A stretch of 63,581 bases of DNA from an uncultured Planctomycetales bacterium (lineage in GTDB: Bacteria > Planctomycetota > Planctomycetia > Isosphaerales > Isosphaeraceae): assembly GCA_903926465.1 (NCBI GenBank), contig CAIYJE010000109.1, positions 1 through 63,581 of the forward strand. The letters run 5' to 3'. A program made the position numbers and the translations under genes. Below, one piece after another: positions 35,068 to 43,199 of this stretch (within the stretch, counting starts at the first letter, position 1; each line of letters starts with the position of its first letter). The notes below the pieces were generated by a model. It was not told the DNA's origin. It did no database searches and worked only from the letters and a program-made list of their open reading frames with translations.

Positions 35068-36654
35068 ATGAGACACCTGTTGGCCTATCGTCGTGCGGCG
35101 TTACTACTGACCCTGGCGGGGGCCTCCGCCACTTCGGCTTGGGCTCAGGCACCCATTCCTGCAGCCATTGCCACGCCAGAGACCGTGAAAGGAATTTTGC
35201 CCAGGACCGTGGAAGGGCATATGAACTTCCTGGCCAGCGACCTGATGAGGGGACGAGACACCGCTTCGCCCGAGATCCGGCTGGCCGCCGAATATCTGGC
35301 CACTCGTTTGATTGCGGCCGGTGCGGAACCGCTGGGGGACGAGGTCAACGGACACAAGTCCTTCTTTCAGAGCTATCCGCTTCAGCGTCTCACGCTTCCG
35401 ATCGAGTCTACCGAACTCTCGATCTCAACGGCTGGTCAGAGTGACTCCATCAAGCCAAGACTCAATGACGAATATGTCGTCTGGCCAATTCTGAACGTGA
35501 CTCCCGGCATCTTTGAAGGCTCAATCGTCTTCGCAGGCTATGGGTTGGTCGATACGGAAGCCAAATACGATGACTTTGCCGGCCTGGAGGTTGAAGGCAA
35601 GTTTGTACTGGCCTATGACGGTGCGCCCGGTGGCGATACCAAGTTGAGCCGCACGGATGTGGAATTCAAGCGTGAACAAGCTCAAAGCCGGGGCGCACTT
35701 GGCTTGATCCTGGTTCACCCTCCAGAGCTGAAGATCGATCCCTACACTCAGACGATGGGTTTTGCCAAGAAAGCCGTAGGTCGTCCGGAACTCCGGGTGC
35801 CGCCAGATCAGGCACCCGCCAAACGAATCCCCACGCTTTATCTGGAAGATGGAATTCGAGACCGGATCTTGCCAGCCCTGGAAGCTGGTGCGGCCCGAAA
35901 GCCCGGTGCGCTGGCTGGTTCCCACCTCCGATTCGACTTCCCGCTCAAGATCGAGCGAATTTCCGACCGGAACGTGGTGGGGATCTTCCGGGGCTCCGAC
36001 CCAGAAAAAGCCAAGGAAGTGGTCATCTACAGCGCCCATTACGATCACGTGGGCACGAACGCCGAGGGAGAGATCTTCAACGGCTCTGACGACAATGCGT
36101 CCGGCACCAGTTCATTGCTTGAGATTGCCGAAGCCTTTGGCGAATCAGCCAGGCCTGCCCGTAGCGTGGTCTTCCTTTGGGTCTCCGGAGAAGAACACGG
36201 CCTTTGGGGTAGCAAGTACTTCTCAGATCACCCGGCACTTCCAGACGGGTACTCCGTGGTTGCCGACCTCAACCTGGACATGGTCAGCCGGAACGACGGC
36301 AAGCAGATAGGCATGACCCCCTCGCCCAAGCATCCCGACCACTCAACCCTGATTCCCCAGGCCCAAGAGGCCTGCAAACTTGAGGGACTCACCCCGCTGT
36401 TCAATGCCGACGAGTTTTACGCCCGCACCGATAGCTACAACTTCGCCGCCAAGGGAATCCCCGTGATTTTCTTCTTTTCTGGCCTGCATGAAGATTATCA
36501 CCGACCCACCGACGACGTGGCCAAGGCCGATTTTGACAAGGCCGCGCGCATCTCACGAGCCGCCTTCCGGCTTGGCTGGCAGGTCGCTCAGAGTGTAGAG
36601 AAACCTCACAAGATTGCGGCCCCCGCTGCCGCCCCTGCCGAGCCCGCAAAATGA
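35068..36654 (+). CDS. Secreted M28 family zinc peptidase
   Basis: This 528-residue protein has signal peptide MRHLLAYRRAALLLTLAGAS...AWA (about 26 residues). A PA-type inserted domain (about 150-290, IVFAGYGLVDTEAKYDDFAG) precedes the catalytic core. Metal ligands seen are H324 in SAHYDHVG, D341 in NGSDDNASG, E375/E376 in VSGEEHGLWG, D404 in LNLDMVS and H478 in LHEDYHRPTDD. This is the aminopeptidase/glutamate carboxypeptidase-like M28 layout. It probably trims peptides in the periplasm. A strong terminator follows, shared with the convergent SDR gene. Confidence 0.94.
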   Translation: MRHLLAYRRAALLLTLAGASATSAWAQAPIPAAIATPETVKGILPRTVEGHMNFLASDLMRGRDTASPEIRLAAEYLATRLIAAGAEPLGDEVNGHKSFFQSYPLQRLTLPIESTELSISTAGQSDSIKPRLNDEYVVWPILNVTPGIFEGSIVFAGYGLVDTEAKYDDFAGLEVEGKFVLAYDGAPGGDTKLSRTDVEFKREQAQSRGALGLILVHPPELKIDPYTQTMGFAKKAVGRPELRVPPDQAPAKRIPTLYLEDGIRDRILPALEAGAARKPGALAGSHLRFDFPLKIERISDRNVVGIFRGSDPEKAKEVVIYSAHYDHVGTNAEGEIFNGSDDNASGTSSLLEIAEAFGESARPARSVVFLWVSGEEHGLWGSKYFSDHPALPDGYSVVADLNLDMVSRNDGKQIGMTPSPKHPDHSTLIPQAQEACKLEGLTPLFNADEFYARTDSYNFAAKGIPVIFFFSGLHEDYHRPTDDVAKADFDKAARISRAAFRLGWQVAQSVEKPHKIAAPAAAPAEPAK

Positions 36655-36686
36655 TCCTTCAAGATCGACTCTGCAGATAAAACAAG

Positions 36687-36720
36687 GGCCTCGATCACGA
36701 ACGTGGTCGAGGCCTTTTTT
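36687..36720. terminator. Terminator between convergent M28 and SDR genes
   Basis: A 12-bp stem (36687-36698 with 36703-36714, one G-U pair) around loop GAAC is followed by TTTTTT at 36715-36720. On the other strand the hairpin is followed by CTTGTTTT, so it may work both ways. Confidence 0.9.
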
Positions 36721-36730
36721 CGTTTTGGCT

Positions 36731-37546
36731 TCAGGATTTGGAGCTATGGGTGGCAGAGTCATCGGGTGTATCAAAGATCTGAGAAACATCATCCGCGCAG
36801 TGCAGGCCCGCATCCACGTACAGAATAATGCCATTAATACGCCGGCCGGCCGGGGTGGTTAAAAACAGCACCGTCTGGCCAATATCCACAGGATCAATCA
36901 GGTTCCGAACGCCCGCGGGAAAGTTGGGGTTCCCGTGTTTTGCCTGGAGCCGTCTTTCGCCCGGGGTATCCACCCATCCAGGCGCCACCATGTTACAGGT
37001 CAGGCCGTCATCCAGGCAGTCTACGGCCACTTGCTTGGTCAATCCAAGCAAGCCAGCCTTGCTTACCCCGTATACAAAGAGACCACGCCGGGGACGAGTC
37101 GCCCTGGTCGATCCAATATTCACGATGGTACCACGGGTGGCCTTGAGTAACTGCCAGCAGCGCTTGATACCGAGCCAGGGGCCCTTCAAATTCACCGCCA
37201 GGGTCAGGTCCCAGAGCTGTTCATCGACCGACTCGGGGGTGCCCCGGGGACTGATTCCCGCGTTGTTGACCAGCAGGTCAAGCCGACCCCAGCCAGCCTC
37301 GATCTCCTGGACCGCACGATCCCAAGACCGAGCGCTGGAAACATCGAGCAACACGGCCGTTGCTTCAGCTCCTGCGTGGCAGAGTTGGTTGGCCTCATGG
37401 GTGGCAATCGCATGGTCAAGATCGCCAAGAATGACGCGAAACCCCGATCTGGCCAGCACCTGAGCGATTCCCAGCCCAACCCCTTGCGCGGCCCCCGTGA
37501 CCAGGGCGATGGGCTTGGCGGACGTATCATTCACCGGTTTGCTCAA
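36731..37546 (-). CDS. Short-chain dehydrogenase/reductase
   Basis: This 271-residue classical SDR has the cofactor motif TGAAQGVGLG near residue 18 and NNAG for strand 4. The catalytic Ser and Tyr-x3-Lys are in NIGSTRATRPRRGLFVYGVSK. The substrate is not deducible; the 3-oxoacyl-ACP reductase-like and sugar dehydrogenase groups are both possible. The ATG at 37546 gives the normal 15-residue lead before the Gly motif. It is on the same strand as, and downstream of, the small protein and MaoC genes, with a 110-base gap. Confidence 0.93.
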   Translation of the reverse strand: MSKPVNDTSAKPIALVTGAAQGVGLGIAQVLARSGFRVILGDLDHAIATHEANQLCHAGAEATAVLLDVSSARSWDRAVQEIEAGWGRLDLLVNNAGISPRGTPESVDEQLWDLTLAVNLKGPWLGIKRCWQLLKATRGTIVNIGSTRATRPRRGLFVYGVSKAGLLGLTKQVAVDCLDDGLTCNMVAPGWVDTPGERRLQAKHGNPNFPAGVRNLIDPVDIGQTVLFLTTPAGRRINGIILYVDAGLHCADDVSQIFDTPDDSATHSSKS

Positions 37547-37656
37547 GGTTCAGTCCCAAAAAACAAGAAGGCTGGGGCAGCGGTAGGAACCTTGAACATC
37601 GAGATCAAGGCCCACCGAAATGAATAGGGTCGGCCAGGCCAGTGCCGCAGGTCCAC

Positions 37657-37869
37657 TCAATGTCCCAGCACCGGTTCATCCTCGAACTCTTCCCACCATT
37701 CCATATCATGGCGGTTCATCCCGAGCAGTTCGACAAACTCATCCTCACTGGAACCAGACGCGTCATCCGGATCAGACTCCTCCAGAACCTGAACGACAAT
37801 GACCGCTCGTCCGGTCGGCATGTCTTCAGGGAGGTGCAGCATGATTTCATGATCCAGAGGAATCACCAC
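37657..37869 (-). CDS. Small hypothetical protein, antitoxin-like N-terminus
   Basis: An AGGA five bases before a GTG at 37869 suggests a 70-residue protein. It starts VVIPLDHEIMLHLPEDMPTG, then AVIVVQV. This is the pattern (two beta strands, PEDVP.G.V.V) of small addiction-module-like or DNA-binding antitoxin N-termini. The rest is acidic (EESDPDDASGSSEDEF). No toxin gene is adjacent. The longer open frame from 37995 overlaps the MaoC gene by 50 bases and is less likely. Function unknown. Confidence 0.5.
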   Translation of the reverse strand: MVIPLDHEIMLHLPEDMPTGRAVIVVQVLEESDPDDASGSSEDEFVELLGMNRHDMEWWEEFEDEPVLGH

Positions 37870-37945
37870 TTCTGTCCTGTAGCGACGCACGGCAACCCCC
37901 AGTTGAAAAGAAAACCCGGAACGAAAGCGGACAGTACGACCGATA

Positions 37946-38476
37946 CTAAGTGCACAAATCTTCACTGGATGTCGAGTCGCATCGTGCGTCCGCATTCCCA
38001 GATTTTGACAACTGGCGTTTGCTCTGAACCAGCGTTCGAGTGAGCCCCTCTTGGACCAATCGACCTGCCTGATTGGTAATTTTGCGATGCCAGGTCACCA
38101 CGCCTCGTCTCCCCCGCGATCTGGGCTCAAGCGCAGTCACCGTGGTCACAACGTGGATCGTATCTCCAATGAAAAGTGGCTCCAGGAATGACCACTGATG
38201 AATTCCCAGGAACGCCAGTGTGGCGACACGCGGACTTTGAGAAGAAAGACCACTGGCCATGGCGATGCCAAGTAATCCGTGAGCGATCGGGCGACCGAAA
38301 GGGGTAGATTTTGCGAACTCGTGGTCCACGTGGATGGCATTGAAGTCACCCGAAAGGCAGGCAAACGAGACAACGTCAGACTCCGTGACGGTACGTGCCG
38401 GGCTAACCCAGGCGTCCCCCACGACAAGATCTTCAAAGTACAGGAAATGCAGTTCCTGAGGCGGCACGAGTGTCAT
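37946..38476 (-). CDS. MaoC-like acyl-CoA hydratase
   Basis: The start at ATG 38476 gives 176 residues (MTLVPPQELHFLYFEDLVVGD); the longer frame has no support. The hot-dog fold motif is SGDFNAIHVDHEFA (hydratase Asp and His) followed by FGRPIAHGLLGIAMASGL. This matches (R)-specific enoyl-CoA hydratase and MaoC dehydratases. The usual partner is fatty-acid or PHA metabolism; here the neighbours on the same strand are the small protein and an SDR, which could be the matching reductase. Confidence 0.88.
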   Translation of the reverse strand: MTLVPPQELHFLYFEDLVVGDAWVSPARTVTESDVVSFACLSGDFNAIHVDHEFAKSTPFGRPIAHGLLGIAMASGLSSQSPRVATLAFLGIHQWSFLEPLFIGDTIHVVTTVTALEPRSRGRRGVVTWHRKITNQAGRLVQEGLTRTLVQSKRQLSKSGNADARCDSTSSEDLCT

Positions 38477-38772
38477 TCCGAGGTCGGACAATGTGAGATT
38501 AGCGCAATCCACTCTATGCAGACAAAAACGATCCCAACCAATCGTTTCTGAAAGTGTGATTGTGAATGCTCGCGGTAGCGTCGTCAAGCAAACATTGAGC
38601 CTGATGCAACACTCCAGGCTTCTCTCAAGTTTTGCCATGACCCCCAAGGCATACCAAGCACCCCAATCCCGCAAGCTTCACGGCACTCAACTAAGACTGA
38701 GCCCGACGACCCCCAAAACCGGCATAACAACCATCACTTGAAATCCGTCCATCCAGCTACGCAGGATTGGCT

Positions 38773-38786
38773 GTGCCGTACGGCAC
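38773..38786. promoter_or_regulatory. Perfect 14-bp palindrome GTGCCGTACGGCAC
   Basis: This is an operator-like perfect palindrome 240 bases upstream of the ANTAR regulator, just before the first copy of the TCTGAACCGRGAAT repeat. Confidence 0.5.
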
Positions 38787-38791
38787 GGATA

Positions 38792-38867
38792 TCTGAACCG
38801 GGAATACTCAAAAGCAACTTGCCAGAAGTTTCACCGCCAATCGGGTGAATTCTCTGAACCGAGAATG
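38792..38867 (+). repeat. Direct repeat TCTGAACCGRGAAT, two copies 62 bp apart
   Basis: TCTGAACCGGGAAT (38792-38805) and TCTGAACCGAGAAT (38854-38867) differ at one base. The second contains a small inverted repeat TTCTC/GAGAA (38851-38866). The spacing is close to six helical turns, which suits paired operator sites; the role is not known. Confidence 0.55.
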
Positions 38868-39026
38868 TAGTATGCTATTCTTATTTTAAGTGACAAATAG
38901 CGCTGAAGCCAGTTTGGTCGCTTTGCGAGCTTGGCCTGATGGGACGTCTTTGAAAGTACAGGTTCTTTCGACCGTTCAGATCCATCGTCAGTCTACCGAT
39001 CTCCGGCGGAAATTTGAGGTTCAGGG

Positions 39027-39671
39027 ATGGCTCGTTACTTGCGTGTGATGATAGCAGAGCTGGATAAAGGTTCGGCGAGTGCCATTCAATCGATGCTTGA
39101 GAAGCTCGGTTGCTATGAGCTCGTTGGAAACTTTGAAGATGCTCCTAAATTGGTTCATGCCTGCTCAACGCTACGCCCAGATATTCTTCTGATTGATATC
39201 GAGTTCCCCGGCTATGAAGGCCAGACCTCGGCGAAGCGGGTTTGCGAGGAATTGGATATTCCGGTGATCATGCTCTCCGCCCACGGCCATCCGAATCTCG
39301 TTGACCACGCGGTGAACGAGGGGGCCAGCCAGTTTGTGATCACCCCATGCACCCCGACAATTCTTCACGCTGCGCTACAGACCACGCTTGCCCAGCACGA
39401 GAAGTTCAAACTTCTTCGTGAAAAAGTGACAAGTCTGGAAAACACGCTGCGCGAGCGCAAGGTGATTGAACGGGCCAAGGGAATTTTGATGACTCGCCGA
39501 GGCATGGCAGAGCCAGAAGCATTCCGGCATCTCCAGAGGCAAAGTCAGGATCGGCGTATTTCCATGGCCAAACTGGCTGAGATGATCATGGAAGCCGAGC
39601 AGCTCTTGGAAGGGCCGTTGGTCCCTTCCGGACCGCGTGACATGAATCCGCGTATGCACCGCGATGATTGA
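39027..39671 (+). CDS. ANTAR-domain response regulator (RNA-binding antiterminator type)
   Basis: This 214-residue protein has a receiver domain at 1-125 with phospho-acceptor Asp57 in PDILLIDIEFPG. The usual acidic pair at the N-terminus is degenerate (MIAELDKG). A linking coiled coil (LREKVTSLENTLRERK) leads into the ANTAR domain, VIERAKGILMTRRGMAEPEAFRHLQRQSQDRRISMAKLAEMI. ANTAR proteins bind paired RNA hairpins and prevent transcription termination, classically in nitrate, nitrite or amide genes. No partner kinase or obvious target leader lies nearby. Confidence 0.94.
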   Translation: MARYLRVMIAELDKGSASAIQSMLEKLGCYELVGNFEDAPKLVHACSTLRPDILLIDIEFPGYEGQTSAKRVCEELDIPVIMLSAHGHPNLVDHAVNEGASQFVITPCTPTILHAALQTTLAQHEKFKLLREKVTSLENTLRERKVIERAKGILMTRRGMAEPEAFRHLQRQSQDRRISMAKLAEMIMEAEQLLEGPLVPSGPRDMNPRMHRDD

Positions 39672-39755
39672 ACAGGCAAACGCCCCTTGGTCTCGATCAG
39701 ATGACCGGGAAGCCAGAGGCGACTTGATTCTTGCCCTGCCCTGCCTTGTGCAGCC

Positions 39756-41021
39756 TTAGCGGCTGCCAGATCCACCCCGAATCATCCGAGCGTCTGCCCA
39801 GTCACCAGAATCTTGAACGTCACCGCGTTCCCCGAACTCGGTGATCAGGATCAAGAGTCGACCGCCCGTGACATCAAGGTCGATTGGTATCGGGGTATCG
39901 CGGCGGCTCATGGGTGGAGAGACATAAACCTCTTTGCGATCCACCAGCACGCGAAACACCAGGCTGCCAAGTTCGCCTGCCCGGGAATCTTGTCCGATCA
40001 AAGCCTGGAACCGCCGATCGGTTGGTTCCAGGCGATACGCCAGCAGGGTGCGTGGTAAGGTGCCCAGGCCACGTTCGTATGAGATTCCCCCCAAGCGGAG
40101 CGGGTAACCGTCCCACGTCTGATCATGCCCATACAGCATGGGGTGCCGATCCAGGTAGGGGACAAACTGGGCAGCATCGGGCACGCGGTCTGCCAGGTAA
40201 GAAACGGAACCATTCAAAACGGTTGCAGAAACCAGGCTCGAAAGTGGCACAGCCAGTTCGGCATCGAACCTGGTTTTGAAAACGAGCCGAGGCCCATCGA
40301 GCCGGCATGCCGATGCACCCAGCCGAGAGCCATCGGCAAAGAGCAGCTCCAGGTAAGGCCCTTGCAGGTCAGGATACTGAGCAAGTGCCGGGTCAAATCC
40401 GAGGGCGGTCACCGTGGATCGATCAATGGCAACCAGGCCGGCACCCGAATCAAACTGAAGCCGCTCACCATCAAGGCCCAGGAAACTTCCCTCTTTCCGG
40501 TCTCCATTGCCTAGCCAAAGAGTTTCGCCCGCACGCTTTGGATCTCGCAGGGCCTGTGTCAAATCACTGAGCACTTTTCTGTCGGCGGGTGGGTTGAAAA
40601 TCACTCCCAGGGGACGATCGAGGGGCACCCGAACGCTCAGGTCTGGAGCCCACAGAGGCGCAACCTCCAGGCTGGTTGCATCTGCCGCACCAATCCGGGC
40701 CAGCAAATGATCACGGCCGGGTAAAACCAGCAAGGGTGCGCCAGGAGGAACCGAAGTGGATACCGGCTCTTTCTGCGTGACCTTGACCAGCTCCAGCAGC
40801 GAAACCGTTCGGGGAGCCTCGCCGACAATGGTCAGCGTACCGGTCCCAGAGGGATCGAGCTGAATGGCCCCAAGTTTTCCCTCTACACGGGTCTGGTCTG
40901 TCAGGGTTGCAATGAATGACGGTTCGGATCGTACGGGCTTCGCAGGCTCATCAGCCCGGGCAGTGACAATCGAGAACGTGAGCAGAGCACAGATCCAGAG
41001 TGGAGGTTGGGCCATTTTCAA
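39756..41021 (-). CDS. Secreted NPCBM/NEW2-domain protein
   Basis: This 421-residue protein has signal peptide MKMAQPPLWICALLTFSIVTARA. The C-terminal 140 residues have the NPCBM signature: LRLGGISYERGLGTLPRTLLAYRL, FQALIGQDSRAGELGSLVFRVLVDRKEVY and RLLILITEFGERGDVQDSGDWADARM. NPCBM is a carbohydrate-binding-type domain. The N-terminal half is beta-rich (DLTQALRDPKRAGETLWLGNG) without a recognised family. It is the last gene of the co-oriented envelope block, 56 nt after the prenyltransferase-repeat gene. A cell-wall or glycan-binding role is inferred. Confidence 0.85.
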   Translation of the reverse strand: MKMAQPPLWICALLTFSIVTARADEPAKPVRSEPSFIATLTDQTRVEGKLGAIQLDPSGTGTLTIVGEAPRTVSLLELVKVTQKEPVSTSVPPGAPLLVLPGRDHLLARIGAADATSLEVAPLWAPDLSVRVPLDRPLGVIFNPPADRKVLSDLTQALRDPKRAGETLWLGNGDRKEGSFLGLDGERLQFDSGAGLVAIDRSTVTALGFDPALAQYPDLQGPYLELLFADGSRLGASACRLDGPRLVFKTRFDAELAVPLSSLVSATVLNGSVSYLADRVPDAAQFVPYLDRHPMLYGHDQTWDGYPLRLGGISYERGLGTLPRTLLAYRLEPTDRRFQALIGQDSRAGELGSLVFRVLVDRKEVYVSPPMSRRDTPIPIDLDVTGGRLLILITEFGERGDVQDSGDWADARMIRGGSGSR

Positions 41022-41077
41022 TCATGCTGAAGAGGAAGTAGACCGGGCCGTGAGAAACCGCGCGCAAGCGACGGAAA

Positions 41078-42172
41078 TCATCTCTGAAAAATTGGCAGGT
41101 AGTTGTTTGGGATCTGCAAGATGATCAGGGCCATGGCTGTCCCGTACTCGTTACCAATCGAATCGGTCCAGAAGCCAGCATTCGCCTGCTTCCCCACCAG
41201 TTCATCACGAATGGAGGTGTACCACTTACCCCATTCGTCGCCCCCCCGAATCCAGAACGCCTGCGCCGCGTAATAGTGGCCATAGAAGTAATGGCTGAAC
41301 CGAGGACCAAATTTCATCTCGGGCACAAACTGCTTGAGGTAGGCAAACCCCTTGTCCAGTTCGTCCCCCTCATAAATGCCTGCGCTCTGCATGGCAACCA
41401 CCCCGGCGGCAGAACGGGGGAACGCACTTCCACCACCCGTGAGCATATATTTGAAGCCGCCATCCGAGTTCTGAGACTGCTTCACATAACGGATGCAGGC
41501 TTCAACGGTTTCTCTGGGCACAAAAATGCCGGCATTCCGGGCCGCCCGCAAGGCATTGATCTGACAGATGGTTACCGAGAGATCAGCATCGCTCCGGACA
41601 GGCTGGTAGCGCCAGCCCCCCTCACCATTCTGCGTATCAATGATCAATCGCACAGACTTTTCCAGCTTCTCACGGATCTCAGGACGATGCGTCATTCCAT
41701 AGGCCTCGGCCAGGAACAACGTGCCGAACCCATGCGAGTACATGGGGCCGTGGGTGGCCGCATTGGCCACACAAACAAAGCCCGATGGACTGGTATTGTC
41801 GAGAACGTACTGCAAGGCCTTTTCCACGGCCGCCCCATAGGGCCCACGATTCGGGCTGGACCCAGAAGCCATGAATGAGATGGCAGCCAGGCTGGTGACC
41901 GCCACATTGCCCCGATACGCTCCGGATCCAAACGAGCCGTCGGCATTTTGCTGGGTTGAAAGCCAGGCCAGGCCCTTTTCAATGGCGGCATCCGTGGCGG
42001 GCGTCACCAGTTCGGCCGCCCCTTCGGGAACCACCCCGCTGCGCCCCTCAACGAATCCGCCCTCTTGGGGCTTGTTGGCACGTTCCTGAGACCAGGCGGG
42101 CGCGGCCAGAAAGAATCCACCAGAAATCAGCAAAACCTGAGCAAGAAGGCGACGACCAGAGATCCAGGACAT
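41078..42172 (-). CDS. Secreted prenyltransferase/squalene-cyclase-repeat protein
   Basis: This 364-residue protein has signal peptide RRLLAQVLLISGGFFLAAPAWS. The body shows three or four alpha-alpha toroid repeats with the QxxxGxF/W motif: WLSTQQNADGSFGSGAY, IDTQNGEGGWRYQP and VKQSQNSDGGFKYML. This fold is shared by terpene cyclases, alpha-2-macroglobulin TED domains and pectate-lyase-like proteins. The DxDD motif of a class II cyclase is absent, so terpene cyclisation is unlikely; a structural or binding role outside the cytoplasm is more plausible. It lies 4 nt after the 42177-43199 gene, implying tight coupling. Confidence 0.85.
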   Translation of the reverse strand: MSWISGRRLLAQVLLISGGFFLAAPAWSQERANKPQEGGFVEGRSGVVPEGAAELVTPATDAAIEKGLAWLSTQQNADGSFGSGAYRGNVAVTSLAAISFMASGSSPNRGPYGAAVEKALQYVLDNTSPSGFVCVANAATHGPMYSHGFGTLFLAEAYGMTHRPEIREKLEKSVRLIIDTQNGEGGWRYQPVRSDADLSVTICQINALRAARNAGIFVPRETVEACIRYVKQSQNSDGGFKYMLTGGGSAFPRSAAGVVAMQSAGIYEGDELDKGFAYLKQFVPEMKFGPRFSHYFYGHYYAAQAFWIRGGDEWGKWYTSIRDELVGKQANAGFWTDSIGNEYGTAMALIILQIPNNYLPIFQR

Positions 42173-42176
42173 GGCT

Positions 42177-43199
42177 TCACTCTCCCCGGTTGCCTGTGCT
42201 CTTGCGGGTCACAGAAATGTAGTAGCGGTCGATCAGCGTTTTCCGGGAAGGAAGGGCTTCTTCCTTGAAAACGTTTTCCATCTCTCCACGCAGCTCGGGA
42301 GGCAAGTGCCCCCATTCATCCTTGCTATCGGCAAGTGCAGACTTTGCGTCGGGCTTCTTGGGCATGGCTGGACCCACGCCAGATCCCGTACTACCAGGCT
42401 TATCGCCGGGTCCGCCGGGCTTGTTGCCGGCCTGCTGAGTACTGCGCTGGGGCTTGCCTGAAGAGCCAGAGCTGCCGGCTTGCTTGGCCTGGGCAATCAG
42501 TTGATCAAAGTCTTTGACGATCTCTTTCTGCTTGCCACGGGTTTCGTCACCGGTATCTTCCTTACCCAGACGCTGCTCAACTTCGCGCATCTTCTTGACG
42601 GTTTGCCCCATGGGGCCAGAGCTTGGATCTTGCTTCTTGTCTTGTGATCGCTTACGACGCACGCCCGAAAGTTCTTCCAGGTGTTCATCAATCTGCTTCT
42701 TATCAGGACTCAGCCCATCACCAGATTCTGGCTTGGTGGCACCAGGCTGGCCCTCACCACCTCCAGGAGCGGGTGGGGTTTCGCCGGGCTCGCCCGCTCC
42801 GCCCCCTTTGGGCTTCTCCTTCTTCGCCTTGGGCTCATCTTTCGATTCGCCAAGCTTCTCTAGCAGGCTATCGAGTTCCTCGTCTTCAACCTTGCCGGAA
42901 TCGCCAGGCTTCTGGCCCTGAGCCTTGTCCTTGGGATTCTCAGTTCCCGGAGTGACTGAGCCCTTCGCCTGGTCTCCCGGTTTCACCGCATCGCCCGGTT
43001 TGGGCGTGTTGGTAGGCCTGGGTTGTGCCGGCGTATCTTTGGTCTTGGGATCGACCTTCTCCAGCAGCCGATCCAGCGCATCATCCGCTGGGGTATCTTG
43101 CGCTCTGGCCTGCGGGCCAGCTCCAAGCATGAGCGACCCCAGCAGACAGAATGTTCCGATTCCGGCGATCCGATCACGGCCGAGAAACTTCAACATCAT
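42177..43199 (-). CDS. Secreted Lys/Pro/Gly-rich low-complexity protein
   Basis: This 340-residue protein begins MMLKFLGRDRIAGIGTFCLLGSLMLGAGPQARAQ, a signal peptide. The short motifs DALDRLLEKVDP and EELDSLLEKLGES resemble each other and may be a repeated binding helix. The middle is Lys/Pro/Gly/Glu-rich and probably disordered. The C-terminus (DEWGHLPPELRGEMENVFKEEALPSRKTLIDRYY) is the most folded part. Its ATG overlaps the stop of the 1338-aa gene by 4 nt (ATGA). Function unknown; association with the large DUF4175-like protein is inferred from coupling. Confidence 0.75.
   Translation of the reverse strand: MMLKFLGRDRIAGIGTFCLLGSLMLGAGPQARAQDTPADDALDRLLEKVDPKTKDTPAQPRPTNTPKPGDAVKPGDQAKGSVTPGTENPKDKAQGQKPGDSGKVEDEELDSLLEKLGESKDEPKAKKEKPKGGGAGEPGETPPAPGGGEGQPGATKPESGDGLSPDKKQIDEHLEELSGVRRKRSQDKKQDPSSGPMGQTVKKMREVEQRLGKEDTGDETRGKQKEIVKDFDQLIAQAKQAGSSGSSGKPQRSTQQAGNKPGGPGDKPGSTGSGVGPAMPKKPDAKSALADSKDEWGHLPPELRGEMENVFKEEALPSRKTLIDRYYISVTRKSTGNRGE

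Larger units (their letters stand above)
38477..39026. promoter_or_regulatory. Regulatory region upstream of the ANTAR gene
   Basis: These 550 bases without a gene lie between the divergent MaoC and ANTAR genes. The notable content is a perfect 14-bp palindrome at 38773-38786, a direct repeat (TCTGAACCGRGAAT) at 38792-38805 and 38854-38867, and an AT-rich segment with TATGCTATTCTTATTTTAAG at about 38872-38891. The latter could hold the -10 region. Confidence 0.55.

Noticed and set aside
37657-37995. Longer 112-aa version of the small protein, and a toxin-antitoxin pair
   Set aside because: The longer start overlaps the MaoC gene by 50 bases, and no toxin gene is adjacent.
41078-42172. Terpene cyclase (squalene-hopene cyclase) call
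   Set aside because: The protein is exported, short (364 aa) and lacks the DxDD motif, so only the repeat fold is claimed.
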